Source of the DNA: CAYGZM01 sp964354365
GTDB taxonomy: Bacteria > Planctomycetota > Phycisphaerae > Sedimentisphaerales > Anaerobacaceae
Direction: 5' to 3'
Assembly: GCA_964354365.1 (NCBI GenBank)
Contig: CAYGZM010000011.1
Span: forward strand, 1-45,774
DNA length: 45,774 nt
The notes beneath the pieces are model-generated. The model saw nothing but the letters and a program-made list of their open reading frames with translations, ran no database searches and had not been told where the DNA came from. Made by a program: the position numbers and the translations under genes. Below are positions 23,455 through 32,414 of the stretch, one piece after another; position 1 is the first letter of the stretch, and every line of letters starts with the position of its first letter.

Positions 23455-23483
23455 TTGACTCATAAAGAGCGTCGTGGTATGGT
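23455..23483 (+). promoter_or_regulatory. Candidate promoter for the R-M gene
   Basis: TTGACT (23455-23460), 17-base spacer, TATGGT (23478-23483). The coding start is 170 bases further on, so the leader would be long. Confidence 0.4.
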
Positions 23484-23654
23484 GAGTTTTTACGTCTTCG
23501 TGTGCCCTCAGGGATGTTTTTTAGGAAACAGCGAAATGGCGGGAAAATTGGAATCCAACAGGACCAGTTAGGGGGCAGAATGCCAAACCGAGCTTCAAAA
23601 CCCTCGGCTCGCCAATCTCCGGATGATTTTTAGCCCGATCGTGAAAGGGAAGCA

Positions 23655-26600
23655 GTGACTCCCAAAGGCAAGTATCTATTTCCAGAAGAAATACACCCAA
23701 GTCGATACGGTGAAAGCCATCGCCGGCGCAATCTGTTTCTCCCGCGAAAGCTGAAGCAAGGCTCAACCAACCAGCAATTACTAGGAGAAGCACAAGAGCG
23801 GGCTCACAAGATTATTCTCAAGTGGGCGGAAATGGAATCGAGCGGCAAGCTGGAAGAGCAAAAGGAAACCGCAATCGAGGGGGAATTTTTGAAGGAGGTT
23901 TTCGGAGAGGGTTTAGGCTACAAGCTGTTTTCCGACAACGAAGAGACATGGAACCTGAAGGCTAAATTTTTCGTTGACGGCGGCGAAGCAGATGCAGCCA
24001 TAGGGATATTTCGGCAAGGACAGAAAAATTCACCCTCAGCAGTCATTGAACTTAAAGGGCCTACCGTCAATCTTGACCGGGACAAGTTCAACGGGCGGAC
24101 GGCAGTGCGCCAGTGCTGGGACTATCTCGATCAACTGCCGGACTGTCCGTGGGGAATAGTCTGCAATTATGTGAGTTTCAGGCTTTATCATAGGAATCAT
24201 ACGCCGAGAGCATACGAGCATTTTGCGCTTCAGGATCTGCGCGACATAGAAACGTTCCGGCAATTCTATTATATTTTTGAGCGTGGTGGACTCTTGCCGT
24301 CGGCATTAGAGAAGCCGCGTGCCGAAAGGCTTTTGGATGATTCAAACAAGCGGCAGCAAGAAATCGGGCACGAACTTTACAAAGACTACCGTGACAGCCG
24401 CATTTTGCTGATTGACCATCTCAAAAACACATTAAACAAGCCTCTGGATACGGCTATCAGGATATCACAAAAACTTTTGGACCGCATCATCTTTGTTGCG
24501 TTCTGTCAGGATAGAGACCTTCTGCCGGAACGTTCCATACACAGGGCCTGGAGCCTGGTGTCGCCATTCCAACAGGTAACCAATCCCAAGTGGCAGAATT
24601 TTTTAAAGCTTTTCAAGAGCATCGACAAGGGAAATCCTGAGTGGGGCGTTTCACCGTATAACGGCGGATTGTTCAGCGAAGATCCCGATGTTGATAATCT
24701 GCAACTTGACGACAGTTGGACGACTTTCTTCAACCGAATTGGCGCCTATGATTTTCGGCATGAGGTCAACGTCGATGTTTTGGGCCATCTGTTTGAGCAA
24801 AGCGTCCACGAGATAGAACGCATCACACTGAGCGGATTCTTTGAGCCAAAGCCCGACACCGAACAACCTAAGATGGGAAAATCAGCCGAGCGAAAGCGAT
24901 TCGGGATTTACTATACCCCGCCGGAGTTTACGACTTTTATTACCAACAACACCATCGGCAAAGTGATTGACGAACGGTTTGCCCACATCGCACAACAGGC
25001 TGGTATAAAATTTGAGGATGCCGAATTTGGCAAGCCAAGCAACAAGCTGGCTCAATTCTGGACCGAATGTTTAATCGCACTTCGGGAAATCAAGATAGTT
25101 GACCCGGCCTGCGGAAGCGGAGCATTTCTGATACAAGCGTATTACTTATTAGAGGAGCGGTATCAGGATGTAATCGCACAGGTAGCTCACCACAGCCAGA
25201 AGCCGGCGACGGAATTGCTCGAGCAAACTCCCAACTTTATACTGCACGACAATCTTTTTGGTGTGGATTTATCGCCCGAGGCAGTTGAAATAACTCAATT
25301 GGCGCTTTGGATACGCTCCGCTCAAAAGGGCAAGTCCTTGGCGGATTTGTCAAAGAATATCGTATGCGGCAACAGCCTTGTTGAAGATACGGCAGTGCAT
25401 CCCAGAGCGATGAAATGGGAACAAACGTTCCCCGCTATTTTCAACCGCCCAAATCCCGGCTTTGACTGCGTAATAGGCAATCCCCCGTGGGAGAGGCTCA
25501 ATCTGAAAAAGCGTGAGTTCTTTGCCTTTTCCGCCCCACACATTATTAAGACAGTAAATGCCGCAGAGAGCCGCAAGCTAATTGACAATCTTGAGACTGA
25601 AAACCCTGAACTTTACGCTCGTTACTTATCTGCGAGAGACCTCGCCGAAAACACGATTGCTTATGTGCGAGAATCAGGACGCTATCCATTAACCGCAAAA
25701 GGCGATATTAACACTTATATGGTCTTTGCAGAATTAGCACGAAACATTGTTGCCGTCAACGGGCGGATTGGACTTCTTGTACCATCAGGGATTGCAACCG
25801 ATGATACAACTAAAGATTTTTTTGTTGAATTGACACAATCACAAGGGCTTGCCGGTTTATATGATTTTGAGAACCGGAAAAAGATATTCCCTGATGTTGA
25901 TGGACGTTTCAAGTTTTCTGTGTTGCTGTTTGGAGGCAAGGAAAGAAAATTCAAAGAACCGGACTTTGTGTTTTTTGCGCATGAGATGGAGGAATTGAAG
26001 GATAAAAGGCGGCATATAGCTCTTTCGGCAAAAGATTTTACGTTACTTAATCCAAATACGCGAACGTCTCCTATATTCCGTAGTGAGAAAGACGCGGAAT
26101 TGACAAAGGCGATTTATAAGCGAGTGCCAATTCTCATAGATGAATCGCGCAAAAGCGGAGGAAATCCGTGGGACATCAAATATATGCTTATGTTTCATCA
26201 GTCTTTCGATGCTCAACTATTTCGGGACGAGAAAGAACTCAAAAAGAAGGGGCTGAAGCCTGATGGGAATATATGGCGAAAAGCGAAACAAAAATATTTG
26301 CCTCTGTATGAGGCGAAAATGATTCAAGCGTATGACCATCGAGCTGCCAGTGTTGTGATTGATAAATCGAACTGGGCGCGTCAAGGCCAGACAGGTGAAA
26401 CGACTTTGGTTGAACACCAGAACCCTGAATATGTTGTACACCCGCGCTGGTGGATAGATGAAAAAGAAGTGCTTCGATTGTTAAAGGAGTATGACACATC
26501 AAAGATTATTGCTTTTAAGAATGTTACGAGTCCGACTAATCAAAGGACAATGATAGCGTCTTTCGTGCCTTACTGTGGCGTTATTCATTCGGCGCCACTA

Positions 26601-27092
26601 ATGATAACAGAACATAAGATGAGCGCACGGCTAACAGCATGTCTGCTTGCTAATCTTAACAGCTTTGTCTATGACTTCGTATGCCGCCAAAAAATTGGCG
26701 GAGTTAATTTAAGTTATTTTATCATTAATCAACTTCCGACCTTGCCTCCTGATGCTTATGGTGAAAAATGTGCGTGGGATAAGAAGCAGACGTTGGAGAA
26801 GTGGATTAGCGAGCGGGTGCTGAAGCTGACGTGCACGAGTAACGATATGCGGCCATTGGCTGAGGCGGCGCGATTTAAGGATGGGCTGCATAAATGGAAA
26901 GAGGATGAGCGCGCGGAGCTTATGGCCGAGCTTGACGCAGCATATTTTCTGCTCTACGGATTAGAGCGCGAGGATGCAGAATACATACTTTCAACGTTTA
27001 GTGGGGCACGAGCAGAAGACGAAAGCATTTTCAGTGCTGGCACACCCTTCGAACGCATATTACGCCATTATGACAAATTGCGCGGAAAGTAA
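23655..27092 (+). CDS. Single-chain type IIG-like restriction-modification enzyme (Eco57I-type N6-adenine methylase)
   Basis: This 1145-residue protein combines cleavage, methylation and target recognition. The N-terminus (about 50-200) has a PD-(D/E)xK-like pattern (GGEADAAIGIF, then AVIELKGP). The N6-adenine methyltransferase core has motif I DPACGSGAFLIQAY (about 478-491), FGVDLSPEAVEITQLALW, and motif IV VIGNPPWERL (about 608-617). The C-terminal 400 residues hold recognition-like text (INQLPTLPP). The start is GTG with AAAGGGAAG. Base composition is lower than in the flanking genes, suggesting acquisition. It stands without a separate specificity subunit or a recognisable BREX or DISARM partner. 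Confidence 0.87.
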   Translation: MTPKGKYLFPEEIHPSRYGESHRRRNLFLPRKLKQGSTNQQLLGEAQERAHKIILKWAEMESSGKLEEQKETAIEGEFLKEVFGEGLGYKLFSDNEETWNLKAKFFVDGGEADAAIGIFRQGQKNSPSAVIELKGPTVNLDRDKFNGRTAVRQCWDYLDQLPDCPWGIVCNYVSFRLYHRNHTPRAYEHFALQDLRDIETFRQFYYIFERGGLLPSALEKPRAERLLDDSNKRQQEIGHELYKDYRDSRILLIDHLKNTLNKPLDTAIRISQKLLDRIIFVAFCQDRDLLPERSIHRAWSLVSPFQQVTNPKWQNFLKLFKSIDKGNPEWGVSPYNGGLFSEDPDVDNLQLDDSWTTFFNRIGAYDFRHEVNVDVLGHLFEQSVHEIERITLSGFFEPKPDTEQPKMGKSAERKRFGIYYTPPEFTTFITNNTIGKVIDERFAHIAQQAGIKFEDAEFGKPSNKLAQFWTECLIALREIKIVDPACGSGAFLIQAYYLLEERYQDVIAQVAHHSQKPATELLEQTPNFILHDNLFGVDLSPEAVEITQLALWIRSAQKGKSLADLSKNIVCGNSLVEDTAVHPRAMKWEQTFPAIFNRPNPGFDCVIGNPPWERLNLKKREFFAFSAPHIIKTVNAAESRKLIDNLETENPELYARYLSARDLAENTIAYVRESGRYPLTAKGDINTYMVFAELARNIVAVNGRIGLLVPSGIATDDTTKDFFVELTQSQGLAGLYDFENRKKIFPDVDGRFKFSVLLFGGKERKFKEPDFVFFAHEMEELKDKRRHIALSAKDFTLLNPNTRTSPIFRSEKDAELTKAIYKRVPILIDESRKSGGNPWDIKYMLMFHQSFDAQLFRDEKELKKKGLKPDGNIWRKAKQKYLPLYEAKMIQAYDHRAASVVIDKSNWARQGQTGETTLVEHQNPEYVVHPRWWIDEKEVLRLLKEYDTSKIIAFKNVTSPTNQRTMIASFVPYCGVIHSAPLMITEHKMSARLTACLLANLNSFVYDFVCRQKIGGVNLSYFIINQLPTLPPDAYGEKCAWDKKQTLEKWISERVLKLTCTSNDMRPLAEAARFKDGLHKWKEDERAELMAELDAAYFLLYGLEREDAEYILSTFSGARAEDESIFSAGTPFERILRHYDKLRGK

Positions 27093-27095
27093 TAA

Positions 27096-27182
27096 AACCA
27101 GATTGACCGGATGGTTTACAAACTCTACGGCCTGCCGGCCGCCGAAATCGCCATACTTGAAGGGCATAGTAAATCAGATTGA
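27096..27182 (+). pseudogene. Remnant of a methylase C-terminus
   Basis: In the frame after the R-M stop, NQIDRMVYKLYGLPAAEIA followed by ILEG can be read. This is the conserved ending seen in many Eco57I-type methylases ('IDxxVYxLYGLxxxEIxxVEG'). It has no start codon and ends at a TGA. It looks like the tail of a second or earlier methylase copy, or of this gene before a change in its 3' end. Confidence 0.55.
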
Positions 27183-27237
27183 CGAATTAATCGCCGCTCA
27201 CACCGCCTGGGCAATACGATAGTGAAAGAGGCTTGCT

Positions 27238-27660
27238 ATGTTTGAAGGGATAAAGTATCGCTGGCAGTTGCGCAAGCTTGAAAACGAGTGCAGCAGAATC
27301 CAGGGCGTGTACGCAAAGCATAGCAAAGGACTGTCGTGGCAGAAACAGCAGGACCTTCGTGGGGAGGAAGGCAGTGAAATATCGCCGGTGCTTGAAGAAA
27401 TTGATAGCCTGAAATCGAGACGTTTCTGTCAGATTGCCAACAGGTTGATGGTGCCCTTACCGGACATGCAGGACAAGGAACAGTGGCAAGAAGAATCATA
27501 CGGCCAGGGAAGAGTCCTGACTTCGAAAGGCATCTGGGAGGTCAAGAAGCTCATTCGCCAAGAGAAACGCGAAAGGCGCGAAGGCCTTGTGGTGTGGCTT
27601 GCGGCGCTGACGGGAATCATTGGTGCTATAACGGGCTTGGCAGCAGTGCTGAGTCGATGA
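27238..27660 (+). CDS. Small membrane-anchored protein of unknown function
   Basis: This 140-residue protein is highly charged and helical over residues 1-115 (KYRWQLRKLENECSRIQGVY, VKKLIRQEKRERREGLVVWL) and ends in one hydrophobic segment (about 116-136, WLAALTGIIGAITGLAAVL), giving a tail-anchored layout. I do not recognise a named family. AAAGAGG precedes the ATG. It follows the R-M gene on the same strand and shares its lower GC content, so it probably travelled with it. Confidence 0.6.
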   Translation: MFEGIKYRWQLRKLENECSRIQGVYAKHSKGLSWQKQQDLRGEEGSEISPVLEEIDSLKSRRFCQIANRLMVPLPDMQDKEQWQEESYGQGRVLTSKGIWEVKKLIRQEKRERREGLVVWLAALTGIIGAITGLAAVLSR

Positions 27661-27723
27661 GTAATCGTCACTATGCAAAATCACCATCAAAGAGCCCTTC
27701 GGGCGGGGTAATGGATGCCTCCG

Positions 27724-28112
27724 GCTGGCACAAAGGCGTTCAGCACAAAATGATGGCTTTATGATGTGAATTTCTTGTTATGCCTCCTTGTCCCCCTTCA
27801 CCCTTCGCGCTTCACGCTTCACCCTTCACGCTCCGCCTTCCCTCTCCCCCGCCCAAGTACCGCCGGGCAACCCCACGACGCCCTCTGCGATTGAATAACC
27901 GCCTGCTCCAAAACCTCATTTCGTATCGCACTCCATAAGTACATACGCATACGCTTATATACTCTTATACCCAAATCCGTATAATCTGCGTAATCCGTGA
28001 TCAAGAGCAACTGGCCAAAGGCGTTTACGCACAAAATGATGCCTTCATAATGTGAATTTCCCTTTGTCCCGCTCCCCGCTTCACGCTTCACGCTTCCCGC
28101 TTCCCGCTTCCC
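27724..28112. repeat. Two direct copies of a ~100-bp unit ending in CTTCACGCTTC-type low complexity
   Basis: The unit at 27724-27838 begins 'ctggcacaaaggcgttcagc' and contains 'acaaaatgatggc' and 'atgtgaattt'. The unit at 28011-28112 begins 'ctggccaaaggcgtttacgc' with 'acaaaatgatgcc' and 'atgtgaattt'. Each ends in a run of cttcacg, cttcgcg or cttcccg septamers. The 170 bases between them hold no gene. Confidence 0.65.
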
Positions 28113-28189
28113 GCACAAGAAGAAATCCGCAGCAGCATCTCCGCATTCTCTCATCTACTCATCCACCCATGTACTCTTTAAGAATTAAC

Positions 28190-28218
28190 TTGACACCCAA
28201 CTCCACACGATGTATAAT
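28190..28218 (+). promoter_or_regulatory. Perfect consensus sigma-70 promoter in the repeat region
   Basis: TTGACA (28190-28195), a 17-base spacer, TATAAT (28213-28218). AGAGGA at 28234-28239 and an ATG at 28248 follow. Nothing downstream looks like a normal protein gene, so the transcript may be an RNA or a repeat transcript. Confidence 0.65.
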
Positions 28219-28247
28219 ATACATCTAACAAGTAGAGGATTCTTGAT

Positions 28248-28916
28248 ATGGAGAACGAAGCTACAACTAAGACGCCCACCCCGACTCATCGGGCATCTCT
28301 CTTCTGGATTCTGTCTCCTGCCTTCTGTCTTCTACCTAAACCGCCCATCCCGGCGAGGTCGGGATGCCGCAATTTTGCGCTTTGCACTTTAATCTTTGCA
28401 TTCTCAACTTATCTATCTTGCCACGAATTTATCGCCACCGACCCTCCATTCTTATCAATGGACTACTTCTCTGTGTTCTCTGCCTTCTCTGTGGCTATTT
28501 CCTTTGTGCCTCCGTGGCTTTGTGGCCATGAGTCAATTACGCAAAACAAAGCCAATGTCAAAATGGGCAATATAAACATAAGTACAGCAAGAACAAAGGC
28601 TTATGCCAAAGAACAACGAACAATGACCAACGAACGTTATCCAAAACAAACCCAATCAAACCCAATTCACCCGCCGCCCCCCACGTCCCACTTAGGACTC
28701 CCAGCGGAGGGGCCTGGGGCCCGACTCGCGTCGGCAGACGCGGGAATAGAAGCTCGATACTCGTATCCACGAGCGACGAGAATCCAGAATCGAGAATCCA
28801 GAATCGGGAATCGACCGAGCCGTTGCCAGCGGCAAGAAGCCCCAAAAAACCAGGAAAAAGACGGATGCCGCAAGGAATTGTCTGGACGTCTTCACGAGCA
28901 CTACTCCTTCTTATGA
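28248..28916 (+). other. 222-codon open frame made of dispersed repeats; doubtful gene
   Basis: The frame starts with a plausible ribosome site behind a consensus promoter, but its translation is a patchwork: a Pro/Ser/Cys-rich start, a stretch reading NKANVKMGNINISTARTKAY, a Pro-rich middle with ARLASADAG (the tilS repeat) and short tandem text. The DNA matches repeat motifs found elsewhere in the window (28465-28532 against 12163-12205; 28720-28744 against 11046-11070). At 28781-28815 the unit 'agaatc' recurs with 'cagaatcgagaatc' spacing. I recall similar Asn/Lys-rich conceptual translations repeated across Phycisphaerae genomes. I treat it as non-coding repeat sequence. Confidence 0.45.
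28720..28744. repeat. 25-bp palindromic repeat, second copy of the tilS repeat
   Basis: Starts CCCGACTCGCGTCGG and ends AGACGCGGG, matching 24 of 25 bases at 11046-11070. Outside a gene here, inside tilS there. Confidence 0.65.
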
Positions 28917-29000
28917 ACACTCGGGCAAGAACTCATCTTCCCCTTTTTACTCAAAAAATTCCGACCTGTCAACCGAATACAGGGGGGCTTGGCGACGTTT

Positions 29001-29027
29001 GTGGCACGGGCGGGACGCCCGTGCCAC
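29001..29027. repeat. Perfect 12-bp hairpin repeat, GGA-loop family
   Basis: GTGGCACGGGCG pairs with CGCCCGTGCCAC around a GGA loop and is followed by five T residues, so it could also act as a terminator on the plus strand. Family members are at 2171-2189 and 38090-38108. Confidence 0.75.
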
Positions 29028-29063
29028 TTTTTCAGCGGAGGTTCAATTGTTGGCAATAAATTC

Positions 29064-29092
29064 TTGACAGGCGGCGCGGCCATGAATACAGT
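29064..29092 (+). promoter_or_regulatory. Sigma-70-like promoter for gap
   Basis: TTGACA (29064-29069), 17-base spacer, TACAGT (29087-29092). The gap ATG is 83 bases downstream, with AAAGGAG before it. Confidence 0.6.
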
Positions 29093-29174
29093 AGTCTGCC
29101 CGTTTAGGGTGAAATCGTTGGATTAAACAGAAACCACATTTTTTTAAGTACGGTACAAAAAAGGAGATTCCGAA

Positions 29175-30194
29175 ATGGCGACAAAAGTTGGGGTAAACGG
29201 TTTTGGAAGAATCGGCCGCTTGGTAACGCGGGTCATGGCGCTGCAACCGAAACGGTTCCAGGTTATGGCGATAAACGACCTTTTTGACGCTGATATGCTG
29301 GCGTATATGTTCAAATACGACTCCACCCAGGGCAAATACACGGGCAAGGTGGAGGTTAAGGGCAAATCCATCGTAATAGACGGTCGTGAAATCCCGGTAC
29401 TCAATGAAAAGGACCCGTCCTTGCTGCCGTGGGGCAAGATGAAGGTGGATGTCGTGCTCGAATCCACAGGCAAATTCACCTCCCGCGCCGCCGAAGGCAA
29501 GGCCGGTTACGATACGCACCTGACGGCAGGGGCCAGGAAGGTGCTTCTCTCCGCCCCCGCCAAGGACAAGCCCGACGCCACTATCGTGTTGGGCGTCAAC
29601 GATGACCAGTTGAAAACCAGTATGAGCTGCGTCTCCAACGCATCCTGCACCACCAACTCGCTGGCGCCGATATGCAAGGTGCTGCACGAGAAAATGGGCA
29701 TCGTCAAAGGTCTGATGACCACAATCCACGCCTACACGAACGACCAGGCGATTTTAGACATGCCGTACAAGGATAAGCGCCGCGGCCGCGCCGCCGCCCT
29801 GAACACCGTGCCATCGACCACAGGCGCCGCCAAGGCGCTGGGTGAGGTGATTCCTTCATTGAAGGGTAAGCTTCACGGCTACGCACTGCGGGTGCCGGTG
29901 CCGGACGGCTCAATTACGGACCTGACCTTCCTTGCCGCTCGAAAGACCTCTGTCGAAGAGATTAACGACACCATCCGGGCTGCCGCCGAAGGACCGATGA
30001 AGGGGATAATCGAGTACAACACAGAGCCGATTGTCAGCAGCGACGTCATCGGCAACCCGGCCAGCTCGATATTCGACTCCACAAACACAATAGTCCTGGA
30101 CGGGGACATGGTCAAGGTAACGATGTGGTACGACAATGAGTGGGGCTATTCCTGCAGAAGTGCTGACCTTATCGAGAGGCTGGCCGCTCTGTAG
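29175..30194 (+). CDS. gap: Glyceraldehyde-3-phosphate dehydrogenase
   Basis: The enzyme oxidises glyceraldehyde 3-phosphate to 1,3-bisphosphoglycerate with NAD. The 339-residue protein has the NAD-binding start VGVNGFGRIGRLV, the catalytic SNASCTTNSLAP with Cys158, and the phosphate-site text MTTIHAYTNDQ. It also has RGRAAALNTVPSTTGAAKAL and the C-terminal WYDNEWGYS. Length is normal for the family. It is followed by pgk on the same strand after 138 bases, giving the common glycolytic pair; a palindromic repeat lies between them. Confidence 0.97.
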   Translation: MATKVGVNGFGRIGRLVTRVMALQPKRFQVMAINDLFDADMLAYMFKYDSTQGKYTGKVEVKGKSIVIDGREIPVLNEKDPSLLPWGKMKVDVVLESTGKFTSRAAEGKAGYDTHLTAGARKVLLSAPAKDKPDATIVLGVNDDQLKTSMSCVSNASCTTNSLAPICKVLHEKMGIVKGLMTTIHAYTNDQAILDMPYKDKRRGRAAALNTVPSTTGAAKALGEVIPSLKGKLHGYALRVPVPDGSITDLTFLAARKTSVEEINDTIRAAAEGPMKGIIEYNTEPIVSSDVIGNPASSIFDSTNTIVLDGDMVKVTMWYDNEWGYSCRSADLIERLAAL

Positions 30195-30240
30195 GGTGGG
30201 CTTCAGCCCACCAGTTCGGTGGGGCAAGCCCCACCCTACA
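30190..30240. repeat. Nested palindromic repeat between gap and pgk
   Basis: The outer arms TGTAGGGTGGG (30190-30200) and CCCACCCTACA (30230-30240) pair, and inside are two smaller hairpins, GTGGGC/GCCCAC and GGTGGGGC/GCCCCACC. A partial relative is at 45487-45504. Just after it, 30262-30300 ('ggttcgacaagctcatcatc', 'ctgagcagcgtcaaagg') resembles another short dispersed repeat type. Confidence 0.7.
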
Positions 30241-30332
30241 TAAGAAGGCGGTCCCCGGCAAAATGGTTCGACAAGCTCATCATCCTGAGCAGCGTCAAAG
30301 GAATGGCTAAAACTCTTTAAGGATTACGGTAA

Positions 30333-31571
30333 ATGGCGAAAAAGACGGTTGCTGATATTAATGTCAAGGGAAAGAAGGTCCTTATGCGGTGCGATTTTAA
30401 CGTGCCGCTGGACGAGGACTGCAACATTACAAGCGACGACCGGATCGTTGGGGCTCTTCCGACCATCAAGAACGTTCTTGATCGCGGCGGGTCTTTGATT
30501 CTGATGAGTCATCTTGGTCGCCCCGTCGGCGAACGGGAAGACAAATACTCTCTGGCGCCCGTCGCAAAGAGACTCTCGGAGCTGTTAGGAAAGACGGTTT
30601 CCTTCGCCGACGATTGTGTCGGGCCCCAAACGAAGGCCAAAGCCAAGGCGCTCAAACCCGGCGATTGCATGCTCCTTGAGAACCTGCGCTTCCGCAAGGA
30701 AGAGACCATCAAAGACAAGGCCGCAAAGGAAGATGCACAACTGCGCCAGGCCAAGGACAATTTCGCCAAAGAGCTTGCTTCGATGGCGGACATCTACGTT
30801 GACGACGCCTTCGGCACGGCTCACAGGGACAACGCATCGATGTACACCGTCCCGCAGGTTATGAAGGGCAAACCTCGCGTGATCGGCTTTCTAATCGAGA
30901 AGGAGCTTAAGTACCTGGGCGAGACCCTCAGCAAGCCCGAAAGGCCCTTTGTTGCGATATTGGGCGGGGCTAAGGTATCCGATAAGATAGGCGTGATTGA
31001 GAACCTGCTGGACAGGGTGGACCGGATTCTGATAGGCGGAGCGATGGCCTACACGTTCTTCAAGGCCGAGGGCAAGTCCGTCGGCAAGAGCCTCTGCGAG
31101 GACGATTTCGTCGATAAGGCGACGGCCCTCGTGGAGCGGGCAAAAGACGTAGAGAAAGAAATCGTTCTGCCCGTTGACACCGTGGTAGCTAAGGAGTTCA
31201 AGGCAGGCGCCAAGCACAAGGTGGTCCGCGGCAACATTGAAGCCGAATGGCAGGGAATGGATATTGGCCCCGAGACCCGTCGGCTTTTCGCCGAGAAGCT
31301 GGCCGGAGCTAAGACGATTGTCTGGAATGGGCCGATGGGCGTCTTCGAGATGCCGCCCTTCGACGAGGGAACCAAAGCCGTCGCCCTCGCTGTCGCCGAG
31401 GCCACGGACAAGGGCGCAAGGAGCATAATCGGCGGAGGCGACAGCGCCAGCGCGGTGGAGAATCTCGGTCTGCGCGATAGAATAAGCCATATTTCCACCG
31501 GCGGAGGCGCTTCACTCGAATTCCTGGAGGGCAAGAAATTCGTGTGCCTTGAAATTCTCGATGAGAAGTAG
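30333..31571 (+). CDS. pgk: Phosphoglycerate kinase
   Basis: This enzyme transfers phosphate from 1,3-bisphosphoglycerate to ADP, the step after gap. The 412-residue protein has the family start VLMRCDFNVPLDED, LMSHLGRPVGE, the substrate-binding ENLRFRKEE and FVDDAFGTAHR-type text (YVDDAFGTAHRDNAS). It also has FVAILGGAKVSDKI, the nucleotide site WNGPMGVFEMPPF and GGGDSASAVE, and ends in HISTGGGASLEFLEGK. It is full length. No clear Shine-Dalgarno stands before the ATG; AAGGAT is at 30319-30324. Confidence 0.97.
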   Translation: MAKKTVADINVKGKKVLMRCDFNVPLDEDCNITSDDRIVGALPTIKNVLDRGGSLILMSHLGRPVGEREDKYSLAPVAKRLSELLGKTVSFADDCVGPQTKAKAKALKPGDCMLLENLRFRKEETIKDKAAKEDAQLRQAKDNFAKELASMADIYVDDAFGTAHRDNASMYTVPQVMKGKPRVIGFLIEKELKYLGETLSKPERPFVAILGGAKVSDKIGVIENLLDRVDRILIGGAMAYTFFKAEGKSVGKSLCEDDFVDKATALVERAKDVEKEIVLPVDTVVAKEFKAGAKHKVVRGNIEAEWQGMDIGPETRRLFAEKLAGAKTIVWNGPMGVFEMPPFDEGTKAVALAVAEATDKGARSIIGGGDSASAVENLGLRDRISHISTGGGASLEFLEGKKFVCLEILDEK

Positions 31572-32289
31572 CATCCTATTGGTGATAGTGCTTGCGGGCA
31601 TCCGCCGGGCGCGTTCGGCGTCAAGAAGTACGTCGTCTGGAACGTCCGGGAGGGAATGACCCAACCCGGACAATGGTGCCTCGACCGCACGGCGGGCACG
31701 GTTGTCTATTGGCCGCTGCCCACAGAGGATATGGGCAAGGCCGAAGTATTCGCGCCCGTCATCGAATCGATCATTAAGATCCAGGGGACAAGCGACATAA
31801 CGATTCGCGGCCTGACCCTCTCTGTCACGACTACGCCGCTGGAGGTCGGAGAATTGTCTTGTCGAGGGCAATTTGTCCATCGGCATCGTCCGACCGTCGC
31901 ACAACCACATGGCCGATAACAACACAATCCGCAACAACGTCTTTATCAGCAGCGAAGAGGCCCACCTGACGTTTCCGAGGTCGTCCGGCTATACCTTCGA
32001 GAAAAACATCATCCTTGCGAAAGGCAAGATCGTTTTTGACAATCCCGAGGCCATCACGACATGGAAGGACAATTGCCTCTTCAGCCGGGCGGGCAAAATC
32101 GAGGGCAACAAGCTCGATAGATACACCAGGACGGGCAGTTCCGAACTAAAGCCGGACGGTGGAAATGTCTTTGCCGACCCGCAGCTTGCCGAGTTCGACA
32201 AGGGCATCGTCACGTTCGCCCCCGATTCTCCCGCGGCCAGGTTAGGCATAAAGCCCATCGACGTCAGCGATGCCGGGCCACGTCCCTGA
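31572..32289 (+). pseudogene. Decayed right-handed beta-helix protein gene
   Basis: Directly after the pgk stop, a frame without a start codon reads HPPGAFGVKKYVVWNVREGM, then GQWCLDRTAGTVVYWPLP and IIKIQGTSDITIRGLTLS. It breaks near 31860. Another frame resumes with IVRPSHNHMADNNTIRNNVF and runs to a stop at 32289 (FADPQLAEFDKGIVTFAPDS). Together these match parallel beta-helix proteins such as polysaccharide lyase relatives, with the N-terminus missing, a large internal deletion and a frameshift. It fits the polysaccharide-degrading character of the neighbourhood but cannot be functional. Confidence 0.78.
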
Positions 32290-32320
32290 ATCATCTGCTG
32301 CCGCAATCCTCGGTTCGGTC

Positions 32321-32349
32321 TTGACTTACGGACCGGAATAGTTTACTAT
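32321..32349 (+). promoter_or_regulatory. Sigma-70-like promoter for the PRTase/SLOG operon
   Basis: TTGACT (32321-32326), 17-base spacer, TACTAT (32344-32349). The first ATG is 66 bases downstream. Confidence 0.55.
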
Positions 32350-32414
32350 CTATCCAGACTTGTTGCGAACGAGTGCGCATAGATACGTGTTGCTCGAAAA
32401 TACGAGGACGAGAA

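Noticed and set aside
23655..27092. Reading the R-M enzyme as the methylase of a BREX or DISARM system
   Set aside because: No partner genes (helicases, PglZ, BrxC, DrmA/B) are adjacent, and the N-terminal nuclease-like pattern favours a stand-alone enzyme.
27780..28112. Possible CRISPR array, because of the repeated CTTCACG/CTTCCCG units
   Set aside because: Units are 7 bp without spacers, and no cas gene is in the window.
29001..29032. The GGA-loop hairpin plus T-run as a dedicated terminator
   Set aside because: The same hairpin occurs elsewhere without a T-run and no gene ends just before it, so it is listed as a repeat; terminator activity stays possible.
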